Notes under the pieces: generated by a model
Databases searched by the model: none
What the model saw: the letters and a program-made list of their open reading frames with translations, nothing else
What the model was told of the DNA's origin: nothing
Shown: positions 12,901-26,300 of the stretch, piece by piece
How the letters are laid out: the number at the start of each line of letters is the position of its first letter
How positions within the stretch are numbered: position 1 is the stretch's first letter
Position numbers and translations under genes: made by a program
NCBI GenBank assembly: GCA_013399855.1
Contig: VXAY01003150.1
Span: 1,509,821 to 1,573,820 of the forward strand
Reading direction: 5' to 3'
Origin: Oxyruncus cristatus
Taxonomy: Eukaryota > Chordata > Aves > Passeriformes > Cotingidae
DNA: 64,000 nucleotides

Positions 12901-13490
12901 ACAGGCACACACCTACATTTTTTATTTACTTTAACAATGCCAGAGTTCTCCACACCACAGCAATCTTTTCCAGCTTCTTGCTATGTACATATGACTCTTC
13001 AAGTTCTCCTTTTTTCTTATCAAGTTATTTTCTGCTTTTGCCTATCTTTCTTATTATTTTTTTTGGCTAGCAGGTGTGCTACTGAACAGCAGTGTTGCCC
13101 GTATTCTGGCAGCTTATCAACAGCTCCAAAGTTAATTTGAAATAGATGATGTGTAAAAAACTCATGACGAATTTCACTGTGGACAAAAATCGGTAATCAC
13201 GATTTGATCAATGAAAGCAGTGAGAGTATTATAAGTTGTGCAATTATTATGCATAAGCAGGTCTATACCTCAGGTAAATTCTGCTTTCCCTTGCTGTGAT
13301 GAGACCTTTGGATTTAAGCAAAATTAAGATTTAGCCTGACAAATCCTATTTTTATTCTTCTATTTTTGTAGTAAAACGAAGTTTTCCATTAATACAGAAC
13401 ACCACCACACCACAGAGGTGTTCATTAGTTTCTTGGTGTCATTATTGCTATTAAAATGTAAGGGAAAAAAAACCCATTGTGGCGCATTTA
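9950..13490. other. Unique non-coding DNA, no gene seen
   Basis: I recognise no exon or transposon here. A short local duplication of gtggtgtcat (near 10589 and 10617) surrounds a small accaca/tgtggt inverted repeat. Otherwise the DNA is ordinary AT-rich unique sequence. Confidence 0.65.
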
Positions 13491-13625
13491 CCTTGGCTGG
13501 CTGCCAGATATCCAGCCACTCTCTCATTCCCATCCTCAACAGCACAGGGGGAGAAAAGGAGCAAAAACCTTATGGATAGAGATAAAGACAGGGAAATCAC
13601 TTATCCGTCACCATGATAGGCAAAC
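13491..13625. mobile_element. Probable ERV LTR fragment, degraded
   Basis: The stretch resembles a widespread avian endogenous-retrovirus LTR segment. It has a ccttggctggctgcc block, a ccagccactctctcattccc block, a gagaaaagga-type purine block and a gagataaagacaggg block, in that order. This is recognition from memory of bird repeat sequences, not a database match. Only about 135 bp are left and neither LTR terminus is visible, so orientation and family are not assigned. No retroviral coding sequence is present here. A CR1 3' end follows within a couple of bases. Confidence 0.55.
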
Positions 13626-13626
13626 C

Positions 13627-13679
13627 GGGTTGGATGAGATGACCTTTAAGGGTCCCTTCCAATCCAAAACATTCTATGA
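13627..13679 (+). mobile_element. Short CR1 3'-end fragment
   Basis: About 53 bp match the last part of the CR1 3' UTR: ggttggatgagatgacc, then a tttaagggtcccttccaa block, ending in an attctatgag tail motif. It is on the plus strand and strongly 5'-truncated. It directly abuts the LTR-like fragment to its left, so it either inserted at its edge or the pair is a rearranged composite. Confidence 0.8.
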
Positions 13680-15450
13680 GCTTGGGAAAATGGAATGTTA
13701 CTTGTTGCCAGTTAAAATAGAAGAAGGTAACTGTAAAATAAGTCAGCTCCTTAAAACAGCCTGTGCTGTAACAGAATCCATAGTGTTTCCCTGTGGAAGA
13801 GCAGTAATACTCTTTTATCCTGTATTTCCTTTTTCGATTCAATGTTGTCAGGATATCACAGGTAAGGAAAAGGGTTTCTCTAAGCATCTGGCAAAGCATA
13901 ATTTAGTGCATAACTGGTTAATTGTCCTCATCCTTTATGGTATACTAGAAATCAGCTTTTGAGACAGTATTGTTAGGAATGTCAGATTCCTTAGATATTA
14001 AAAAAGGTGATCAACCAGTTCCTTCAGATTAAGTTTTAGCATTTTTTTTAGGAACAATAAAATACTACAGAGGATTCCTGTGTATGCTTAAGTTGGATAC
14101 CATTTTGGCATGTATGACCCTCCTTGAATGTTAATTATCTTTGTCTTTTATGTAATTAACCACATAAGAACAAAAACAGGATTTGTTAGAAGAGTTAGGA
14201 TGAACCATTTTGGGAGAGTACATAATTCCACTTTTTGCTGAGGTAAATGAAGAGCAAGCATTTCAATATGACCAAAAATCCTAAACAGACAAATTTCAGG
14301 AGGGGAAAATGTACATTTTTACATATTTGATCAGATATATAATGCTGAGAAAGAGCAGAACTACAGCTGTTATTTAAATTTATGATGGAAGGCTGAATGG
14401 AGCAATGCTGTGTTTAGAAACATTTTTGTGTTTCATGGCAACGTGGCCGAAGGAATATATGAGGGATTCTGTGGAATAAGTGAAAGCACCAAGAAGCACA
14501 ACTATTGTACTCTGCTTTTCACGCAGTTGTTGCATCCAGTATTTCACCCTCTTTGGCACTTTTGCTGATGGTGACAGCAGGGAATGGATATTTATATTGG
14601 GTACACCACTGATTAGGGCTGTGGAAGAGAGTGGTGTGTTTTGTCAGGGTCTTAACGCAGCTCAAGGTCTCTTGTCACAAATGTTTATGATGATGGGACA
14701 AATACAGAGCAATTACCATTTACTGGGTAATAATTTGGCAACATTTGCAAACTGGTAAACAGAAGTGACTGGAGTAATATACGAGGTGGGGCATCATCCC
14801 AAAAACCTATCAACACTAATTACAGAGTCGGTGCACCAGGTGATCATTCAGCAAATATTTGCAACTCATTCTTTTTTTTGTTTGTTTGTTTTCATGAGCT
14901 GCAGTCTTCAGCGTGGGACCACAGCTCTTCTCTGCCAGTCCCTCACACTCTGTTTTCCCTGTTTCCTTTTGCACATGGATTTGTCTTGAAAAGACAAGAT
15001 ATTTGAGAATTGTCTAGGCTGAAGAAAGCCAGTTGCGCCTCATCAGCTATTTTTCAAGGATGAACATTGTACTGTTAATAACTGACATATATATTAGGGT
15101 TTCTAATGAGGATAATAAGAAATTATCTTCATTGAGAATTGTACACAGGACACTTGAGATCTGTTCTCAGTTCTGCCAGACTTTCTGTGTCAACACTGGT
15201 TAGTGTGTTAATGGTTACGTCTCCAACTTTTAAAGAGGAGGAATATTTCTGTGGGAATGTCGTGAATTGCTTGTGACTGAAGGCAGACACCTCATCAATA
15301 AGGTGCATATGAATACCTAGATGAGACATGACATTTGCAGACCACATAGGTCAGAGTTGTGCTTAAGGACTGGTTTATCTGTAAAATCAAAATACTCCAG
15401 TACATGAACACACTGATAGGCATATATTCTTAATGAATGAGTAGGGGGGA
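13680..15450. other. Unique non-coding DNA, no gene seen
   Basis: The only notable item is a T/TTTG run at about 14871-14891. Open frames here are short and without recognisable family features. Confidence 0.65.
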
Positions 15451-15632
15451 CAAGACATCCCAACAAAACCAAACCTAAAAAAACCACAGCCAAAATATCC
15501 CCACTAAGAATCCTAAAAAAAACCCAACAAAAAACCAACAACCCCCGCAAAAGAAATCCCAAACCAAAACACAACCACAAAACAAACTCAAAAAAAAGCC
15601 GACAAACCAACACACAAAAGAGCAACAAAACA
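15451..15632. repeat. A/C-rich low-complexity tract
   Basis: For about 180 bp the plus strand is almost entirely A and C, with very few G or T, in irregular CCAAAA/CAACAAA-like units without a fixed period. The complementary strand is therefore T/G-rich, the same composition as the tracts at 30561-30680 and 51737-51875. A frame on the minus strand stays open through it, giving an artificial hydrophobic peptide rich in L, F and V, which I do not consider a gene. Confidence 0.85.
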
Positions 15633-18600
15633 CTAAGATTTTTGAATATGGCTGTTCTTACAGAAAACCTTTAAAGCAAAGTTTTTTCTAGCAGACTGAA
15701 CAACCTCATTTTCAGCTTGTGGCTCACATGTTCTCCCGTTCAGAAAAGCTCTGTGTGCACGAGTTAGTTCGAGCACAGCAGCAGCTCCCCTGAAGTGAGT
15801 GAGGCTCTGCATCTGCTTATCTACACAGGCTGGAGCTGTGCTGAACTGGGGGCAAAACTGATAAAATTTCTGATCTCTTTTTTTTTTTCTCCTGGTTTCC
15901 TGGCATCTTGAAACACTTTCACACGCCGCTCACTCCCCTGTGAAAACAGGGAGTATAGTGGCAATACTGTAACTGCTTCAGATTTATATTCTTACATGTG
16001 TTTTCAACACAGGGATGTTGTGAGAGGAGCCCTCAAAGGGTGAAAGAGTTGTACTGTGAGTTGGATCTTTCTTTTGGTGGGATTTATTTTCAAAAATATT
16101 TCTGTTTAAGAACTGCGTTATTGTATATGCCCATATACAATGCCTTCTGAAGGTGAGCTTAATTCTTGTACTTTGGTACTTCTTTTCTTAAATTACAGGT
16201 GTAGTGGTGCTAGTGGGAATGCCAGTGCTTGGAGGAGATAAAGCAGTACTCTGGCATGTTTCCCTTCAAGTCTTGCACGACACCAGCCTCGTGGTCTGAG
16301 CTCTGGCTAATAAATAATAGTCTTCCAGTGTGGCACCTTCTTTTGTGGTCCGAGGCCAGCCTTTCCCTCTCACAAACGCCACAGGCACTTGTTTCTAGGT
16401 TGTCTTCTCTGTGGCTTTTCTACCTCACTGGAACAGCCCCTGTAAGAACATGGTCTATCTGACCTCCTGTGGTGTGATTTGCACAGTCTCGTTAACTTTC
16501 TTATCAAGCCCAACCCTGAACACTGAAGTCTGTAGCATTTCTCTGCACGCTTCACCAGGGGAGCTGACACTGCATAGAAACATTATAACTTCGAGTTCTC
16601 ACAGTGAAATCTGTTAGGAGTGATAGCACAACCCTTGCTGAAGCTGAAAAAGAAACCATAACTTGTAACATGCTGTCATAAGTCCATAATTATTTTTCAT
16701 TTGTAAAGTAGGTAGATTTTTCTAGGGTAAAAGTATATTACCTGGATAGCCTCTGGACACTTCTCCAACCGCCGTGTTAGGTGAATCCCTGGAGGTTTGA
16801 GACTTATTCAAAAAAGTGTCAAGAATTTCAATTAAAGTTAAACAGTTTAAGAATACATTCCTTGAAACTGAAATAAGAGGCAGGAGAGTAGCCCAGGCAT
16901 TTGTCTTCCCAGGGTAGCTAAGGATGCTAAAGCATTTGACCTTAACTTCACATTGCAGACTGCTAGTGTTGTCTATACACAGTTTTTGCAGGCAGTCTGT
17001 ATTTATCCTTCCTTCTGGGAGCAGCTAAATAACCCATCATTTATGATATCGAGTTTATTCTGTGTTAATTTTGATGGTCTGGAACAAGTTTCAACGTGAA
17101 CAGTTGATGCAGACTGGTTGTTTAAAACCGGGTAGCTTGGGTCCTTGTGATTATTCCGGCACTTTAATTCACTGAGTTTGTTACATGTGTAAAAACTGTC
17201 AGCCCATTAACGGCCTGAACTCTCTGCTGATGAGTACTACAGAGCATGTTTCTGGCTGTGAAAAGCAGAGGTGATTATGCATTCCTTTTTTTTTTTTTTG
17301 TGACTGAGGGAAATTCAGTGTTTTCATGTGTAAGTACTTCTTTGGACAAGGCTACCTCTTTTTCTTAATAATCCTACCTATGTTCTGTATTTTTCAAATT
17401 CATCCTCTAGGCTCAAGTTGTTTGACAGACCCTTCTGGCTGTTGTCTCTGGGTGACCAGAATTGTTGGCTATTACCAAATACAGATAATAAGTGGAGATT
17501 GGTGGTATCTGTAGAGGAACTTCTGCTCTGGGTTAGAGCCGTTGCTGTAAATCTGCTCCTGAGGAGAGCACCCTGAATGTGTCCTTCCTCCAGAAGGACA
17601 GCAGTGGTGGAGAGTTCCACAGCCAAGGTTGTGGCCAAAAATGCCTCTGCAATTCCCACCTCTTGTGGTTTTTTTTAAAGTGAATATAGGAATTTGGAAG
17701 GCAGGTATGAGAGTTTAAATTTCCTCCAAGAGGGAGTGGCAAAGAGGGTGAAAGTTGTTTGGTTTCAAAGAAAGAAGTGAGAATGTGAGAGGACAGAGAG
17801 CAAAATTCAGAGGAACACAGGAGTACCTTAGTATGCCCTTAAACAGAAGCTCAGAGGGGATTTTTCACACACCTTGCTGGTTCTGTTGCTGGTTTTGTAC
17901 TTGCACTGTCATTCACAGTCATCCCACACAGAACCCAGTGCTGCTGTGTTAATTGAAGTTTTAGTCATCCAGGCAGATTAGCTTGGTGTACTCCTTGAAA
18001 ATTGCATGTCGTGTCATTAAACTGGAGTAAATGCTGGACAGTTTGTTGCAGAGAATTAATCATTTTGTCCTCCTCCAGATCCTTGGAGAGCCGTGAGAAA
18101 AATTATACTCCTTTAACTGTTTTCCAGAATGCAGTCTGCGTTTTGGTTTTTTTGGTGCTAATGAGCATTTCATCTTCATGGTCTTGCCTTTTTGCCTCTG
18201 TTACTCTATGACCATCACGAAATACGCAGCACCGAAATCCATCAAGAGCCAAAGCTGCTTGATTCACCAGGAGCCCTATACTGTAGCAGCAAAAATTTGC
18301 TATTAACATTTCATGAGCAGGGATTAATAAAACATTACACAATTAAATATTTCATATTATCAATTGCTTCTGATTAGCAAGCTCATGAACAGTGTGGAAA
18401 AATATGACAGGTTTAACAATCTTTAGTATTATGTGTGGTAGTGGAAGAGCAAACCTATTTAGTAAGTCAGAGTTGATGTGGTGCAAATCAGACGTTCATT
18501 TAACAAGTTTATTCTTTTAACCAAACTAATCAGAAATAAGTGTTATGTCACTACGAGGCAGTAAGGTTTTAATTAATTTAGTTTATACTTTAACTGGTGT

Positions 18601-20296
18601 ACAGAAAGTTTAATTTTTCAAGAGGTTTTTTCCCTGCATTATTTATTTGGATAATTTTCATTAAATAGTCCTCAAGTGACCTGGAGGCAATTTGTCATCA
18701 GGAAGACAGTATTTAGCTCATGTGAAAAGATTTCATTCATATATTCTGGCTTCAGAAGACCTGTTTCAGAAGATACCTATCTCTATAAAGTATTTATGTG
18801 GCAATTACTTAGTATTTATTTATGCCCTTATGCATCAAAGTAAGCCAGTTTGTAAAAGTCTTGCTCAGGCTGCTGAGGAAGGAATACTTTGCAGGAGTGG
18901 ATTGAATGGAGGGCAGTCTGACACCACTAATGTAACTTCTAAAACCTGTCCCTTTCCCCAGAGATGGAGATTTTTCTCCTCAGTATGTTTTTCCCTTCTG
19001 TCTGTTTTTAAAGGCTGTATTCTGGCACTGGGAAAAGTTCTGCTAATAAAGAGTTACACTAATTAAAGCACAGACTCCTCTAGACACCTTTTTATTCCTT
19101 TTTTAGCCCTGCAATAATGAATAAATCTTGTTATTCACTGTTCTCTTTTCCCTACTTCCTTTCATTTTTTGCTGCTTAAAAAGCGGGTGTTTTCATGGGT
19201 CAGGTATGAAAACTTATCCACTATGAATTGAAAAGTTTTTGGTCTTTTCTGCAGTGTTCACTGTAAAGAAAGAATGCACATCCTCTTGCAGCTTGCCTCT
19301 CTCGGGAATTCAGCCACTTTTCTGGGGTTTTGCACGGTCCCCAGTGGCATATGGTAATCATTCTTTAAATAGCACTGTGTGCTGTCTTCCTCTCCTGTTC
19401 CCTGGAGCCACTCTGTTTGTCCTGAAATGCTGCTCCATCCTCTTTGCTGTGGAAATTTTCAGCTTTTCTGAGGAAGGGACTGGGAGAAAAGGTCTTTCTA
19501 GAAATTATTCTGTTGACAATCCTGCAACAACATAAGGCACGGCAGCAGCCTGGGAGTCAGGGTGAGGGCTTTGGTGGGGGAACTCATCCTCAGTGCAATC
19601 CAGGGTAACTCACATTCCGTCCTTCCTGCTACCAGTGTCCCTGCAGTGACGAGCAGTTCTGATCCAGTTTGTGCCCAGTGCCCTCAAAAACACGCCTGGG
19701 AAATGTTTGAAATAAGGTTAACAAGGGAGAGAGGAAATTTAATGACGTTCTTTATTCTATTTTTTTTTAATATAAATCTGGATGGGTGAAGAGCCATTTA
19801 GATTAAGTAGTAAGGCTTAAATGAGATCCATAAAGTAATTTAATTTTCTTTACAACACCTTCTAGCCAGCTGATACAATGTTAAGCTTCTATCACAATTA
19901 TAATCACCATCCAAATGAGAAATCCAGTACCGATGTTAATTCCCCTTGTTTACTTAAAACTGTGAAAGCTGAAGCTGATGGCAGTGTAAGAAGGAAAATA
20001 CCTGAAGGTAGTTCTTTCAAAAGCAATCATTTGGGAATATCTAAACTGAACTTGTTTGAAAGGGAGGATGAGCAAACATTTACATATGAAATGTAAATTC
20101 CATACACAGTGAGAGTGCCCATAGGAAGAGCTCATCTGCATTTAGAAGATTATGGGAGAGGGGAAATAATTTTTTACAGAAATGAACTATGTAAAGTAAG
20201 TGCAAACAAAGAAGGACAGAATTCACTGACCTCAGAAGTTAAGGGAGAGGAAAAACTAATTGTTTTCAAGGCAAGTTACTACCTTCGATACTTTGA
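15633..20296. other. Unique non-coding DNA, no gene seen
   Basis: No exon or transposon was recognised. It holds a near-perfect palindrome at 16120-16141 and a 14-T run at about 17286-17299. The segment around 17030-17280 is free of low-complexity sequence and could be a conserved non-coding element, but that is a guess without alignment. Confidence 0.65.
16120..16141. repeat. 10-bp-arm inverted repeat
   Basis: The arm attgtatatg (16120-16129) is followed by cc and then the exact reverse complement catatacaat (16132-16141). A two-base centre makes this more a palindrome than a comfortable hairpin. No function is assigned. Confidence 0.8.
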
Positions 20297-20320
20297 TTTT
20301 TTTTTTTTTTTTTTTTTTTT
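20297..20320. repeat. 24-base poly(T) run
   Basis: An uninterrupted run of 24 T is followed immediately by CAG at 20321-20323. It could be a plain homopolymer, the reverse-strand poly(A) of a retrocopy, or the polypyrimidine tract of a 3' splice site. No TTTATT (reverse AATAAA) occurs just downstream, which argues against the retrocopy reading. Confidence 0.85.
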
Positions 20321-23300
20321 CAGAAGAAGATGCTGACCAAGAAGTAAAAGTGAACCCATAAAAGTATGGCATGGGGAATTTTGTCTGCTACAAAGGCTGA
20401 GACCCCTTTCGGAGGTAAAACCAGAAAATCTTGGTTCTAGGACGTAAAGGTGGAATCCTGGCTGCATGAAAATCAGTACCAAAAAATTGTTACCAGTTTG
20501 AAAAGAAGGAGGATTTTTCTCCCAGTGACTCGTTGGTATAAGCATTGAACCAAGAACCAGAACATTCTGAATTCCAGACTCGTAAGTCTGTATGTCTATA
20601 TGATGATAAATCCATTTTAAGGTCTCGTCCTCACTTTAAAACCTGCGTGGTGTTTCTCACTACTACTTTAATTAAAATATAAACCAGATCTTAATAAAGT
20701 ACATGGTTTCCTATGGTATAAAAGCGGTGTTTTTCAACTAACTGATTTTGAATATTCAAATGAGTAACAGCAAACTGCAAGGTACCTATAAATAATAAAC
20801 ATTGTTGAATATTTTAAAATGAAAAATTTAAGGTTTTGTACAAATTTCTGAAAGAATTTGGAAAATACTTCAGAGCTTGAACACATATTGAAACTTATCT
20901 ACTAAAAGTATTCAGTTAGTTTCCCCTCAAACATATTTTGCTATCAGAATTTAATTAATTGTGTAAAACATGCATTTCTCTTTTATATCAAAAGGCAATC
21001 ACTGGAGCTGGTTACCATTTCCCGGTATTGAAGTTCTCTATCACACTTATGTTATATTCAGGATTGTGCTTAAATCTTTTCTGTTTCATTCTTATAAGAT
21101 CTAGGGAAAGGCCTTCATAAGGTTATCAAGCACTAACTGTTTTCTGACACAGGCAGCCTGGTTCAGATTCCTGCTACTGACCTACAGGTGAGAGACACCG
21201 TGTCAAGTGCACCTGGAAAATGTCTGCAAAAGTATTAATCATATAAACGATTGATGAATTTTGTCTATAGTTCATTGAATAATTTATTGTCACGACTGGC
21301 ACTAAATAAACTCTACAACCAGCCTTATGCCTGCTTTAATAACTAATACCATCCATCACCTGTCAGTCTCCCCAGCAGCACCCCTGCCACTCAGGTCCCG
21401 TAATTCTCCACTCTGAAGAAGAAAAGATGGTAAGTATGGTCACCTTCTCTTCGATCTTTAGAACCTGTTCTGAAGGTAAAAAATGGGATGCTCAGGTTAA
21501 CCTTTCTGACAAGTTCTCACAGCCTTTGTGACAGATTGGACAATTCTGCTCCGATGGAGCTGTGGCAGGAATGGTGCCTGACAGTGCAGCTCGTCTCCAG
21601 CTGGCAGTGGATGGGGATGCTTTGAGACAGCAGAGCAAGGATGTTTTGAGTCAGTCCTCCTGTAAGCTGATCCTCAGGTGAAAACCTCTATGGGTCTAGT
21701 TACCTATTGCCTCCCTCAGAAAGCTCAACCTTACTTTTATATGTAGCTGCCCTTTCCCTCCCAGCCCCACGCCTGCAAAAAGTGGAAGTGCTGAGCAATT
21801 CTGTCTGACATCCAGTATGAATTTGGGTTTTGTGCATGACAGTGATAACTAACTCTCATTTAGGCGTTCCGTTTGCTGTCTGGGACAATGCTTCATTCAC
21901 ACAGTTCTCCTGTAGAAATTTAGAAAGAAATAGTTTTAGGGGTGACAATTTTTACTCAAAGTCCTGACTGCTTCAGTTTGTGTTAATTATGGATTCATTT
22001 GTTGACCTCCAGGAAGATTCTGACAAATCTAATGTAGTTCACCATGACAGTGGGCTAAATTTTGGTTTATTTAATTTATTAAAAAAAAAAGTACTAAATT
22101 TGACTTTTTAATTTTTGTTCCTTTCCACAATTATCTCAACCATATGATGAGCTAGCATTTATGAATCTTTTTCTTCTTTGTTGTGTTCCAGCTGTCAAAG
22201 ACCTGCAAGTATTTTTTTCACACTATATATTCTTATCAATTCCTCGAATACTGAGTCATCAGCTGGACACAACCTTCTGTGGTGAGCTTTCTTTTCCTCT
22301 TTGGAATGCCTTTTCTCCTTCATGCCTTTAATTTTGGACTTTCAGACTTGGACATTTTATGATCCTCTTTCTAAGATGGTGCACATCTTGAAGGGCGAGA
22401 TATAAGACGGGATAGAGTGCCCATGGGAACCACAGTCCATCTGTATGCTTTTAGCTTGTATTTGTGTGCCTTATTTTAACTTTTTTTCTGTATGCAATTT
22501 TTCATATGTTAATATATATTGCTTAGTGATAAGGAGAATTGGAAACATCCAGACTGAAATGATGCACTTGAATTAATGAGAATCAGTGTCAGATTTAGTG
22601 TTTAAATGATTGTCTATTTTTTGTTTTTAACTAAAATTAGTTTAGTCAAAACTGTTCATAGAAAGTTAACTTAGATATGTATATCTCAAGAATAGAAAAG
22701 TGGTTACAGAACAATGTGATCATTCAAAGAGATGTCCTTTCTTGTTATGTCTTAAGCTGCACAGGTAGGACAGTTACAGAATTTTGTGAGTGGACAATGT
22801 CAAAGCAACAAGTGACTTAATAGCACAAGAAACTTTTTGAATAATTTTGAGATGCAACAATATTTGTGACAGTAGCGGTAGCTCCTAAGGTTTCTTTGAG
22901 TTGCCCTTTTTTATGGGAAGAGAGTGTAGATGAGCAAAGTGGCAAAGCCATCTTTAAATCCCTGTACAGGGGGAGAGGGGAATACATTTGATAGCACTGT
23001 TTACCAACACTGGTAATAATGACCAAGAGAATTCTTACCAGAATGCAAACAGGCCCACATCCATTTCTATATCATGTTCTGCCTGCATCAGCTCAAGAAT
23101 GGTGAGAAATATCAGAGGCAGGGCCCAGAGTTCAGTGCCTGTCCCAGGAACAGTGCACAGTTTTCAGATCTACATTCAGTGACATGGTGTAACTGTGTTA
23201 TTTCCTCTTTTGTCACTTCTTTTCTTCTCTGTGTAATCGTGAACATTGGTTCAGAGTTTACACTCATCGTTGTCTCAGGAGCAAAAAATTCAGACTCCAA

Positions 23301-26300
23301 GCCTAAATGCACCAAATTAAGTTTAAGAATTAAATATTTTCGTTTTATTTTTAAATAGAATAGCCATTCCAATTTATCACCATGTTTCTACCTCTTGCAC
23401 ATGCCTTCTGACATTGTTTTTGACAAGTATGTGCCATCTTCCTAATAAAATGTGCAGTAACTTCCCTAATGTAATTGAAAGCCCTTTAAAACTTACTTGC
23501 TGAGGGATTGCCTCTGTACCTTTCAGATATATTGAGACTTTTGCACTTGAATACTGCAGTTTTCTCCTATCTGAACTGCCAAAAGAAAACGGGTAAAATA
23601 TTTCAATTAATACCAAATGCCACTACTGTAGTTATTACTTGCTTGAAAAGTTGAAGTATGTTAGTGCTATGCTGAAACTTTTTATAACGACTTCTGGTGC
23701 AAGCTTTTTGGATTATACGACTTTTCCCTTGACTTACAGAAGACCCTTGTTGGACCTTGAAGTGGCACATTTGCATGACTTGTCCATAGCTTCTCACCTT
23801 TGCTCATGTTTTATTCTCAGCTTTGCTCTGTGCCTTGCACTGATGTGTAGTTCTGACTTGATGTGATGGGACCAGTGTGAGATCTGCATTTAGCTTATGC
23901 TCCCAGCTTTAGGACTGCCTTTAGAGCAAAGCAGGCTGTGTTGTCTTCTCCATCACAGCAGGGCCAGTCCAGTGTAACTTTGTAAGATTTTATGTTGCTT
24001 GGAACTGTTTTTCTTTAGTTATATATCAACTTGGCTATCTGGAATGGCTTTATCACTTCTATTGCTGTTGCATTTGTATCTTGATCTGTTCCTCTGAAGT
24101 GATGTGCTTGTCACAAAATGTGCAATGTCCTCCATCCTGTGAAAGGTCATAAACGTTTGTAAACTGCTAAGGCCAAATATGGCTAATCTTGAGAGTATAT
24201 CACAGTTCTTCATCTCAATACAAACCCAACCTGATCTCCGTTGGCACAGGTGAGCTTTGTGAAGGCCACCAAATGTTACTTGTACACAGGCCTTTCCTGT
24301 CTGATCTGTGGAAAGCTGGCCTGCTAACATGGGGCTGGCTCTTTTAGGCAGCAGGCACATCTTAAGGTACCAACCCCTCTCATAGCAGGGTCAATTTTGA
24401 AGTTCAGTAAATGATAAGAGACAGAGAAAAGTGATTGTAATGCAATTGTACATCCCCAGGGCTTACGTAGATTAGACAAGGTGCTTCTCTTTGTAGAATG
24501 TGTGGTGTGGACGATTGTGGCATTGGCTTATTTGCTTGACTGATGATCATGAAACTCATACAGATAAGCTTTTGGATTGGTCCTGATGTGATAGAGTTTT
24601 GTAAAATTATAAAGGTTTGAAACAGGTAAATGGGGGATGAGTATTCACTGTTTCCAATTATCCTAGAGCTGAGGAGCACATGATAGTTATTAAGCAAGTG
24701 TAAATCAAACAGAGAGTTTGTTTGATTGTTTTTTGTTGTGGGGGGGTTAAGCCTTGGAGGAAACTGGAGAAGTTCACCTACAAATCAGCTTCAAAAGGTG
24801 AGACATCTCTTTTGATGGTTATCGAATACAATCTCCACGTCATATTTTTAAGCATTTTTATTTTGGAGGCAGGAAGGTCTAATTTAGCTAAATAATAGTA
24901 GTAGTTTCTGCTGTTTCCTATACTTTTCCCACTTTCATGAGCTACTGGCCACTCCACCTTAGCTCATTTTCTCCATTTAGTGTTTTGTGTATGTTTAAGA
25001 CAGCAGACTTCTCAGTTCTGCTGATAGAAAACTACTTTTGTCTTAATGTTTCTTCTTTTAAGGGTGAGCTTAAAGACTGTTGAATCTGTCAAGATGAAAA
25101 AAATGTCAGTTAAACATTTGAAAGAGAACAAACTATTCTGAATGATTGCATTAGGAAATGGAAGGGCTGGATGCCAAATGTCGGCAATGAAACAGGTAAT
25201 GTGGATGCCAGAGAATGAAAAATTCACTATTTCTGCTGCTCAATTTTTAAAGTACTTTTCTTCTGACACTATAGTATAGATTTCAGGAAAGGGCTGAAGG
25301 AAAAAGATTTTGATCTTTGAAAGTAACCTTATTAAAAAAAAAACAATTAAAAAAAATTAAAATGCAGTTTACAGCTCGTATAGGAGAAGGAAACACCTTG
25401 TCCCAGCAAGGGATGGATGAGATGGCTGAAGACCACAAAAGGTTTCATCATTGTCATGTGCCCAAAGTTTGGCTCCACGGGCTCTGCTTGTCAAATGCAA
25501 TATATATTTTTCCTTGATTTATGTGTTTTTAATGGCTTCATCTTGTGGTTTCACACTGTCTAATCGTATCACATTCCAAACACGATGTAATGCAATTCAC
25601 TTTTTTCTACCTCTGACTAAGTTAACAATGAAGAAGAGATATGGAAAAAGCTCTACACAATAACTTATTCACCTTCACCTTCTTAGTTTTCTTTTAAACT
25701 TTTGCAAGATTACTTTTGGCTTTCCTTATAACTGAACAGCTTTGCTCCCTTGAGCCATTTCCTTGGGGAGTTTTCTGTCTTTTACCTTGCCATTTATCAT
25801 TATTGCCTTCTCCATTTGCACTGTTTCTTTTGCAATTTCTCTTTCTGTTCCAGATGTTCTGTATCTCTTTGGTTTAGAGGGTTTCTTCTTATTTTCAATT
25901 TATTCTCGTTTAAAGCTACACTTCGTAGCTTCAATTATTTTTGCCAGACATGGCAATATTTAATGATAAGCACCCTTGTTTTTTTTCTTCTTGAAGATTA
26001 TTCACATTCCATTCTCAAGTGACTAATGTTTTGATCACTTATTCATTATGCTTTTATTTTATATTTCACTGTCTGTATAATTCTGTTTGGATTAGTTTCT
26101 TTTTATATCTTTATATCTTTATATCTTTGTCTTGCCACCTCCTTCTGTGGCTGTTCAGTCTACAACCCTCTTGCATGCTTAGTCATCTCCTTAATATTCA
26201 CAAAGTAAAACTACTGACCTGTAGCTTTTTAAAAAAAAAATGTATCCCAGATGGTAACCAATTATGAACTCCAAAGTTGGCAGCTGTTAACAGGACCAAA

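Noticed and set aside
13477..13962. Longest open frame from an ATG (161 codons, plus strand)
   Set aside because: It begins just before an LTR-like fragment, runs through a CR1 tail and continues into unique DNA, with no recognisable domain. An open frame of this length is expected by chance in 64 kb.
15317..15628. Minus-strand 103-codon frame resembling a multi-span membrane protein
   Set aside because: Its hydrophobic residues come from the T/G composition of the low-complexity tract at 15451-15632, not from a coding history.
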